Origin: Candidatus Krumholzibacteriia bacterium
Lineage (GTDB): Bacteria; Krumholzibacteriota; Krumholzibacteriia; LZORAL124-64-63
DNA: 11,371 bases
Direction of reading: 5' to 3'
NCBI GenBank assembly: GCA_016744275.1
Contig: JADGEP010000085.1
Coordinates: 1 to 11,371 of the forward strand
A model generated the notes under the pieces. The model had not been told where the DNA came from and ran no database searches. It worked only from the letters and a program-made list of their open reading frames with translations. Each line of letters begins with the position of its first letter. Position 1 is the stretch's first letter. Positions 6,821 to 11,371 of the stretch are shown here, in pieces. The position numbers and the translations under genes were made by a program.

Positions 6821-6840
6821 CAGGTTCTGGCCAAAACCTG
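6821..6840. promoter_or_regulatory. 20-bp near-perfect palindrome upstream of the phosphofructokinase gene
   Basis: CAGGTTCTGGCCAAAACCTG has twofold symmetry at 9 of 10 base pairs, the only mismatch being C/A at the seventh position. It ends 14 nt before the phosphofructokinase ATG and 6 nt before its GAGGG ribosome-binding site. The size and symmetry suit an operator for a dimeric repressor (LacI/GalR or GntR type, for example). As RNA it could form only an imperfect hairpin, and no T-run follows, so it is not a terminator for the deaminase gene. The binding protein is unknown. Confidence 0.5.
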
Positions 6841-6854
6841 AAAATGAGGGATTC

Positions 6855-8021
6855 ATGGCGGCGCGCAAAATCAAGAAAATTGCCCTGTTGACTGGTGGTG
6901 GCGACGTGCCCGGCCTGAACTCGGCCATGAGGCAAGTCGTCTCAAGAGCACATGTTGCGGGCGTTGAGGTGGTGGGCTTTCGGCGTGGTTGGGGCGGCAT
7001 CTCCAACTATCGTCCCGATGGTGATCCCGAGTGGAATCGGCAGTGGTTGATTCCCCTGGATTTTGAAGACGTGCGCACCATCGATCGCACGGGCGGCACT
7101 TTTCTGCACACCAGCCGCACCAATCCGGCGGCCGTGCGCGAGGCTGATATGCCAGCGCATCTGCTTGGTGACAATCAGGTCTATCCCGCTGACATCACCG
7201 ATACGGTGGTGGCCAATCTTGAGGCCCTGGAGATTGATGCTCTTGTGCCCATCGGTGGTGACGATACCCTCAGTTATGCTTCCCGTTTGAACGAGGCCGG
7301 GTATCCTCAGGTAGCGATCCCCAAGACCATGGACAACGACGTCTACGGCACAGATTATTGCATCGGTTTTGGCACAGCCATCACCCGGGCGGTGCAGGCG
7401 ATCAATGATCTGCGCACGCCCATCGGCAGTCACGAGCGGGTTGGTTTGATCGAATTGTTCGGGCGTAACAGCGGCGAAACCAGCCTGATCGCCAGCTATC
7501 TGGCCAATGTCGATCGGGCCATCATTTCCGAAGTTCCGTTCGACGTGGAAATCCTGGCCGAAAAGATTTTGCAAGACAAGGTGGACAATCCCAGCGACTA
7601 TTCCATCCTGACAATCAGTGAAGGATCGGTCCCCACCGGCGGCGGCGTCATGGAGACTGGCGAAAAAGACGCCTACGGTCACCGCAAGTTGGGTGGCGTG
7701 GGGCAGTGGACGGCCGCGCGGGTCAAGGAACTCACGGGCCACGAAGTCACCTATCAGCAATTGGGATATATGATGCGTTGCGGCGCACCCGATTCCCTGG
7801 ACCGCATGGTGGCCATGAATTTTGCCAACCTGGCCATGGATGTCTTGTTGGGCGGCCGCAGCGGTGTGATGACAGCCTTGCAGGATGGGCGTTACACCAC
7901 CGTTGGCCTGGATACTATTACAGATGGTTTGAAACGGGTGGATGTTGATCGATTCTATGATGTCAACGAATACCGTCCCAAGATTCGCAGTGTTGAAGAT
8001 TTGCCCATGTTCCTGAAGTAG
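6855..8021 (+). CDS. pfp: 6-phosphofructokinase, probably pyrophosphate-dependent
   Basis: A 388-residue cytoplasmic PFK-family enzyme that phosphorylates fructose 6-phosphate to fructose 1,6-bisphosphate. Family segments run in order: LLTGGGDVPGLNSAMR (11-26, phosphoryl-donor loop), GGTFLHTSRTNP (80-91), GGDDTLSYASRL (134-145), PKTMDNDVYGTDYCIGFGTA (156-175, catalytic base D160), GRNSGETSLIA (203-213), ISEGS (254-258) and QLGYMMRCGAPDSLDR (302-317). ATP-dependent enzymes typically carry Gly in GGDGS and PGTIDND; here those sites are D137 and K157, the pair known to mark pyrophosphate-dependent enzymes. PPi is therefore the likely donor, which would make the step reversible. The usual RGG near the sugar-phosphate site reads R308-C309-G310. 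GAGGG lies 5 nt before the ATG. The next gene starts 7 nt after the stop, so the two are probably co-transcribed. The donor is inferred from residues only. Confidence 0.9.
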   Translation: MAARKIKKIALLTGGGDVPGLNSAMRQVVSRAHVAGVEVVGFRRGWGGISNYRPDGDPEWNRQWLIPLDFEDVRTIDRTGGTFLHTSRTNPAAVREADMPAHLLGDNQVYPADITDTVVANLEALEIDALVPIGGDDTLSYASRLNEAGYPQVAIPKTMDNDVYGTDYCIGFGTAITRAVQAINDLRTPIGSHERVGLIELFGRNSGETSLIASYLANVDRAIISEVPFDVEILAEKILQDKVDNPSDYSILTISEGSVPTGGGVMETGEKDAYGHRKLGGVGQWTAARVKELTGHEVTYQQLGYMMRCGAPDSLDRMVAMNFANLAMDVLLGGRSGVMTALQDGRYTTVGLDTITDGLKRVDVDRFYDVNEYRPKIRSVEDLPMFLK

Positions 8022-8028
8022 GTTGAGG

Positions 8029-9723
8029 ATGAAGCTTACCCGTGTATTGCGTCTCGCGATGGCAGTGGCCTTGATGGCGGCGGCCGGGTACGCCATGCGT
8101 GGGTACATCACTGACGACACCTTCATCCATCTGCGCTACGCCGAGAATCTGCTACAATACGGCGAATTCAGTTTCAATCCCGGTCAGCACAGCTACGGCG
8201 CCACCAGCCCGCTGTGGATTTTTGGCTTGGCCCTGCTGCTCAAGTTGGGCCTGACCCCTTTTGCTGCGGCCACGACTCTCGGTGGCATCAGCGGCCTGTT
8301 GGTCGTGCTCCTGGTAGATAAAATCCTCACGCGGCTTTCTTTTCCCGAAGGTTGGAAAGCCCTGTTCCTGCTGGCGGTGGTCTCGGACACATGGCTGTTG
8401 CGCTGGACCTGGTCAGGCATGGAAACTCCATTGGCAACAGCCTTCCTGCTACTCCTGTTATGGCCTCTGTATTCTGGCCTGGATCTGCGCACGGGGCCGC
8501 CTCGTGATCCCCTCTGGCGTCGTTATCTGGCCTGGGGATTGGCCGCCGGATTGGCCGGTCTGGTGAGGCCGGAATTCATGCTTATCGCCCCTCTGGCCCT
8601 GCCCCTGTTGTTGTGGTTCGAATACTTCCGGGCCGGTGCCATCGGTGGGCGCGCGGCGCGATTCCGGGCTCGCCCTTATAAGCCCCTGATGGCGGCAGCC
8701 GGCGGCTGGGCATTGGTCATCGGCCCATGGCTGGCCTACGCCTGGTTCAGTTTTGGCCGCATTCTTCCGGGCACCGCAAGCGCCAAGAGCAGCGGCGGTA
8801 CCGGCGACGTCCTCGTGATCGTGGGATACTTGTGGCAAGCAATCAAGATGCTCGCCGCCACCCAGGGGGTGTTGTGGGTGGGCATGCTTTTGCTCATTTT
8901 TTACGTCCTTTATCGCAATGGAAAAATGTCCGAACCCGGATTGTGGCACCATGCGGACGCGGGGGCCCACCGTGAAGAATTGGCCACCGGAGAAGGCCCC
9001 TGGTCGGTGTGGGGGCCGGTGGCGATGGTTGGCATTGCCGTGGTGTGGACAGTGGCGCTTTTGGGAGGCTACGCCTTACGGGAAGTGTGGATCATTTCCC
9101 GCTATGTGAGCCCCTTGTCGCCGGTGCTGCTCCTGGCTATGGGCCTGATCGCCGAATGGTTGATGCGCGGTACGGCCATCGATCGCCATTCGCTGTGGAT
9201 CGGGCGCCGGATCATTGTCCTGTTTGTGGCCTTGAATGTGGCCTTCAACGCCTGGATCTTCATCGACCAAGTGGTGCCTCATTCCCAGCAGTTTCCGGCC
9301 GGAGTCCGCGAGTGTTACCTGGATATGGGCCACTGGCTGCGGGACAATACTCCCGACGACGTGGTCATCGCGGCCCTGGACATCGGCGCGGTTGGCTATG
9401 GCAGTGAGCGCCGGGTGCTGGACTTGATGGGCCTGGTCAGTCCTGAAGTTTTGGAAGTCGGTGTGGAATTGGGCTTCCAGGAAATGGTGACCAGCGGGGC
9501 TTGGCTGAAACTGGGGCCGGACGGCAGCCATCCGGATTATTTTATCGACCGGGCCGAGGGCGAACCGCGCTGGGCCGGGCGCACTGTCGACGGCGTGCGC
9601 TTCGACTTGTTGGAAACCTGCCTCATCTCGGGGGTGGGCTTGCGCGAAACCCAGCCCTGGACCGTTGCCCTCTACCGTCTGGTTTCGACCGAAACCCGAG
9701 TCAAATCCTCAGCCGGCAAGTAG
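8029..9723 (+). CDS. GT-C type membrane glycosyltransferase-like protein
   Basis: A 564-residue polytopic membrane protein with about ten or more hydrophobic segments between residues 6 and 425 (for example 6-24, 60-76, 78-97 and several around 110-250, then 340-425), followed by a soluble C-terminal domain of about 140 residues. The first loop contains ITDDTFIHLRYAENLL (27-42), then FNPGQ and TSPLW. This DD-plus-RYA-plus-FNPG-plus-TSPLW pattern is typical of GT-C enzymes that use polyprenyl-phosphate sugar donors, with the acidic pair in the catalytic position. The tail has VIAALDIGAVGYGSERR and LDLMGLVSP, also common in this group. It probably transfers a sugar outside the inner membrane to a lipid, polysaccharide or protein; donor and acceptor are unknown. 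The ATG at 8029 is preferred over an in-frame TTG at 8023 because AGG at 8020-8022 is then well spaced. Its last 52 nt overlap the convergent phosphatase gene. Confidence 0.85.
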   Translation: MKLTRVLRLAMAVALMAAAGYAMRGYITDDTFIHLRYAENLLQYGEFSFNPGQHSYGATSPLWIFGLALLLKLGLTPFAAATTLGGISGLLVVLLVDKILTRLSFPEGWKALFLLAVVSDTWLLRWTWSGMETPLATAFLLLLLWPLYSGLDLRTGPPRDPLWRRYLAWGLAAGLAGLVRPEFMLIAPLALPLLLWFEYFRAGAIGGRAARFRARPYKPLMAAAGGWALVIGPWLAYAWFSFGRILPGTASAKSSGGTGDVLVIVGYLWQAIKMLAATQGVLWVGMLLLIFYVLYRNGKMSEPGLWHHADAGAHREELATGEGPWSVWGPVAMVGIAVVWTVALLGGYALREVWIISRYVSPLSPVLLLAMGLIAEWLMRGTAIDRHSLWIGRRIIVLFVALNVAFNAWIFIDQVVPHSQQFPAGVRECYLDMGHWLRDNTPDDVVIAALDIGAVGYGSERRVLDLMGLVSPEVLEVGVELGFQEMVTSGAWLKLGPDGSHPDYFIDRAEGEPRWAGRTVDGVRFDLLETCLISGVGLRETQPWTVALYRLVSTETRVKSSAGK

Positions 9724-10946
9724 CTGGCAGCAGGCATGCGTTTGATCACCATCACCGAAACATCGTCGTCCAGAGGGCTGCGGTTGCCAAATTCGCGCAC
9801 CCGCTGAATGATATCGGCGGCGATCTCTTCCGCGGGCTGATCGCGCCCTTCAATGACAGCCTGCACCAACCGGTCGCGCCCAAAATCTTCGATGTCGTCG
9901 GTGACCTCGCCCTGGCTGGGATCGTGGCGCTCGGTGACACCGTCGGTAAAGACCACCAGGATCTCTCCCGGACCCAGCCTGAGGTAGCCGCGGCGATACA
10001 CCGCATCGGGCAATGGCCCCAGCACCGGCCCGCAGGTTTTCAGTTCAAAAACGTGGTCCTCTTCGGTGATCAATAGCGGCGGACAGTGGCCGCCATTCAC
10101 ATAGGCGATGTTGCCGGATTTTTCCAATTCCGCATAAAAGAGCGAGATGAAGCGGCTGGCCAGACTGGTCTGGTTGATGACCCGGTTGAGCCGGCCGATG
10201 GTGGCTGTGATTTTTTCACCTTCGGCCTGTCCCATGCGCATGCCGATGACCACGTCGCGGGCCTGCAGGGCCGCGGGCAAACCATGGCCGCTGGCGTCAG
10301 CCATCATCAGTCCCAGGACGTCAATTTCCACTTCCTGAACATCGTAGACATCACCGCCGACGTCGTCGGCCGGCACACTGGCTGCCGCAATGTCAAAGCC
10401 GTCCAGAGTGGGCAAGGTGGGCGGGACCAGAGAGTGTTGAATGATCTGGGCCTGGCGCATTTGGCTTGCGAGGGCTTGTTCTTTGAGTTTCAGGCCCACC
10501 GAGGCTCGGATGGTTTCCAGAAGCACCAACAGGTCCTCTTCGCTGCCGTGGTGAGTCAGTCCTAAACTCAGGATGTAGGCGGGGTCGCGGCCAACTAAAA
10601 TGGCGGCCGTGTCACGGCCCGAAAACTGGGCTTCCAATTCCGGGTCGAAGCCGGGAGTCTCCGGCGAGATGACCCACAGGCGTCGGCGTTCGATATCCTG
10701 CACCACCTGATAGCTTTTGCTGATGGTTTTACCAGCGATGGCCGCACCGTATTCGCCAATGCTCTCGATGAGCAAATAGTTGGCGTCTTCTTCCCGGTAG
10801 AGGCGGCCACTGTCGACGCCGAAGGACTGCGCTTCTTCGCCTTCAACCAACAGGTGCAGGATCTCAAGCAGCATGTTCTCATCGCCGGCCGAGTGGTCGA
10901 TGCGTTCGAGCAAGCTCTCGACGGTGCGGTACAGTCTCTTGTGCAC
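9672..10946 (-). CDS. SpoIIE/RsbU-type PP2C serine phosphatase with N-terminal sensor-like region
   Basis: From the preferred start this is a 424-residue cytoplasmic protein. Residues 1-150 look like a GAF-type sensor domain (LYREEDANYLLIESIG at 49-64, with GAAIAGKTISKS after it), followed by a linker helix (KLKEQALASQMRQAQIIQHSL). The catalytic SpoIIE domain has ASVPADDVGGDVYDV (189-203), MADASGHGLPAAL (215-227), NGGHCPPLLI (284-293), VVFTDGVTE (331-339) and PLDDDVSVMVIKR (391-403), retaining the metal-binding aspartates. Such phosphatases usually dephosphorylate an anti-sigma-factor antagonist in partner-switching stress or signalling pathways; no partner gene is visible here. The frame is open to a GTG at 11135, but the GTG at 10946 has GGGAG 5 nt upstream and a promoter-like pair before it, and the extra 63 residues are not domain-like. 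The final 17 codons lie in the overlap with the glycosyltransferase gene. Confidence 0.88.
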   Translation of the reverse strand: MHKRLYRTVESLLERIDHSAGDENMLLEILHLLVEGEEAQSFGVDSGRLYREEDANYLLIESIGEYGAAIAGKTISKSYQVVQDIERRRLWVISPETPGFDPELEAQFSGRDTAAILVGRDPAYILSLGLTHHGSEEDLLVLLETIRASVGLKLKEQALASQMRQAQIIQHSLVPPTLPTLDGFDIAAASVPADDVGGDVYDVQEVEIDVLGLMMADASGHGLPAALQARDVVIGMRMGQAEGEKITATIGRLNRVINQTSLASRFISLFYAELEKSGNIAYVNGGHCPPLLITEEDHVFELKTCGPVLGPLPDAVYRRGYLRLGPGEILVVFTDGVTERHDPSQGEVTDDIEDFGRDRLVQAVIEGRDQPAEEIAADIIQRVREFGNRSPLDDDVSVMVIKRMPAASYLPAEDLTRVSVETRR

Positions 10947-11266
10947 AAGGGCTCCCAGGATTGGTATGGAATCGGTATCGTCTGACGCACGGCAAAATAC
11001 CACAGGAATGTGGCTGGGGCCAATGTCCCAGGCGGCTTTGACGAAAAAATGACCCAATCGTGATAAAAACACGCTGGTGTTGAGGGTTGAGGGCGGTTTC
11101 TGCGGCCCTTTTCTATTTGGCCGTCGCCCCTGCACGGAACTTGCTTGAGCTTCCGTCGTACCACAATTCCCGGCTCTGTCTCCGCGAAACGCTGGACGTT
11201 CGGGCCGGACAGCGATATCGTCATATCTTATTGAATGGCATTCCGTACCAGTGAAAGGACACCCCC
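10947..11266. other. Divergent intergenic region between the phosphatase and MoxR genes
   Basis: About 320 bp without a supported gene. It holds the candidate phosphatase promoter (10994-11023), an AT-richer stretch near 11040-11120, and a small dyad GATAT-CGTC-ATATC at 11214-11227 about 40 nt before the MoxR start. The dyad overlaps TATCTT (11224-11229), a possible -10 for moxR with no good -35. Reading frames crossing this region on the minus strand continue the phosphatase frame or are shadows. Confidence 0.5.
10994..11023 (-). promoter_or_regulatory. Candidate sigma-70-type promoter of the phosphatase gene
   Basis: On the minus strand TTGGCC (11023-11018) is separated by 18 bp from TATTTT (10999-10994), and the -10 is preceded by TGG (extended -10). 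It lies about 50 nt ahead of the GTG start at 10946, which it independently supports. Matches are 4 of 6 for each hexamer, so this is a moderate prediction. Confidence 0.35.
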
Positions 11267-11371
11267 GTGGACGAATCCGCCCGGAACAGCGCTCCCCAGG
11301 ACATCGACGCCGTGCGTGAACACTACCGTTCCATGCGCCAGGAAATCGCCAAAGTCATTGTGGGGCAGGAG
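11267..11371 (+). CDS. MoxR-type AAA+ ATPase, N-terminal 35 residues only
   Basis: The frame opens at a GTG with AAAGGA ending 7 nt upstream and remains open to the window edge. The 35 residues end in MRQEIAKVIVGQE. A helix followed by EIAKVIVGQE is the characteristic N-terminus of MoxR-family AAA+ ATPases, which act as chaperone-like ATPases, often encoded with DUF58 and von Willebrand A-domain proteins and needed for maturation of envelope or metalloenzyme complexes. The Walker motifs lie beyond the edge, so the call rests on this short but distinctive segment. It is transcribed divergently from the phosphatase gene. Confidence 0.75.
   Translation, partial: MDESARNSAPQDIDAVREHYRSMRQEIAKVIVGQE

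Noticed and set aside
6942..8126. Minus-strand open frame of 394 codons opposite the phosphofructokinase gene
   Set aside because: Antisense shadow; the plus strand encodes a complete PFK with all motifs.
10595..11224. Minus-strand frame of 209 codons overlapping the phosphatase gene
   Set aside because: It is an alternative frame of the phosphatase coding DNA with a Ser/Arg/Pro-rich translation; the SpoIIE/GAF frame is clearly the real one.

Overview
The window looks like an ordinary chromosomal stretch from a GC-rich (about 60 % by eye) bacterium. The content suggests a Gram-negative-type cell living wholly or partly by fermentation: Pta-AckA acetate metabolism, a 6-phosphofructokinase with pyrophosphate-type residues, and an exported CBM9-like protein. 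I cannot name the phylum from sequence alone. The style (exported TPR/CBM9-like protein, GT-C membrane enzyme, Rrf2 regulator, RsbU-like phosphatase beside MoxR) would fit a candidate phylum of the FCB group or a deltaproteobacterial relative, but that is inference. I see no tRNA, rRNA, CRISPR array, insertion sequence or prophage.

Layout, left to right. (1) Positions 1-1408, minus strand: the N-terminal 469 residues of an exported protein with a short TPR-like helical region, a CBM9-like beta domain and a further beta-rich region. The C-terminus lies beyond the left edge. (2) 1700-2632, plus: a PhzF-family isomerase, divergent from (1). (3) 4826-2629, minus: the pta-ackA operon, with 2 nt between the genes; the ackA stop codon overlaps the stop of the convergent phzF-like gene by 4 nt. 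(4) 5446-4994, minus: an IscR-like Rrf2 regulator with three conserved-type cysteines, closed by a strong intrinsic terminator that separates it from pta. (5) 5689-6756, plus: an adenosine deaminase family enzyme divergent from the regulator. (6) 6855-9723, plus: a 6-phosphofructokinase and, 7 nt later, a polytopic GT-C type glycosyltransferase, probably co-transcribed; a near-perfect 20-bp palindrome lies just ahead of the pair. (7) 10946-9672, minus: a SpoIIE/RsbU-type PP2C phosphatase whose 3' end overlaps the convergent glycosyltransferase gene by 52 nt. (8) 11267-11371, plus: the first 35 codons of a MoxR-type AAA+ ATPase, divergent from the phosphatase.

Functionally, the core is central carbon and energy metabolism. 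The phosphofructokinase (probably PPi-dependent) acts in glycolysis; Pta and AckA convert acetyl-CoA to acetate with ATP formation; and the Rrf2 protein next to them is a natural candidate for an iron-sulfur or redox sensor of that branch, although nothing in the DNA proves it controls pta-ackA. The gene packing is very tight, with two convergent pairs sharing coding DNA at their 3' ends.

I did not find a convincing previously undescribed system. The items most worth checking are the operator-like palindrome ahead of the phosphofructokinase gene, the phosphofructokinase active-site residues, the cysteine spacing and missing fourth ligand of the Rrf2 protein, the odd C-terminus of the deaminase, and the incomplete exported protein at the left edge.
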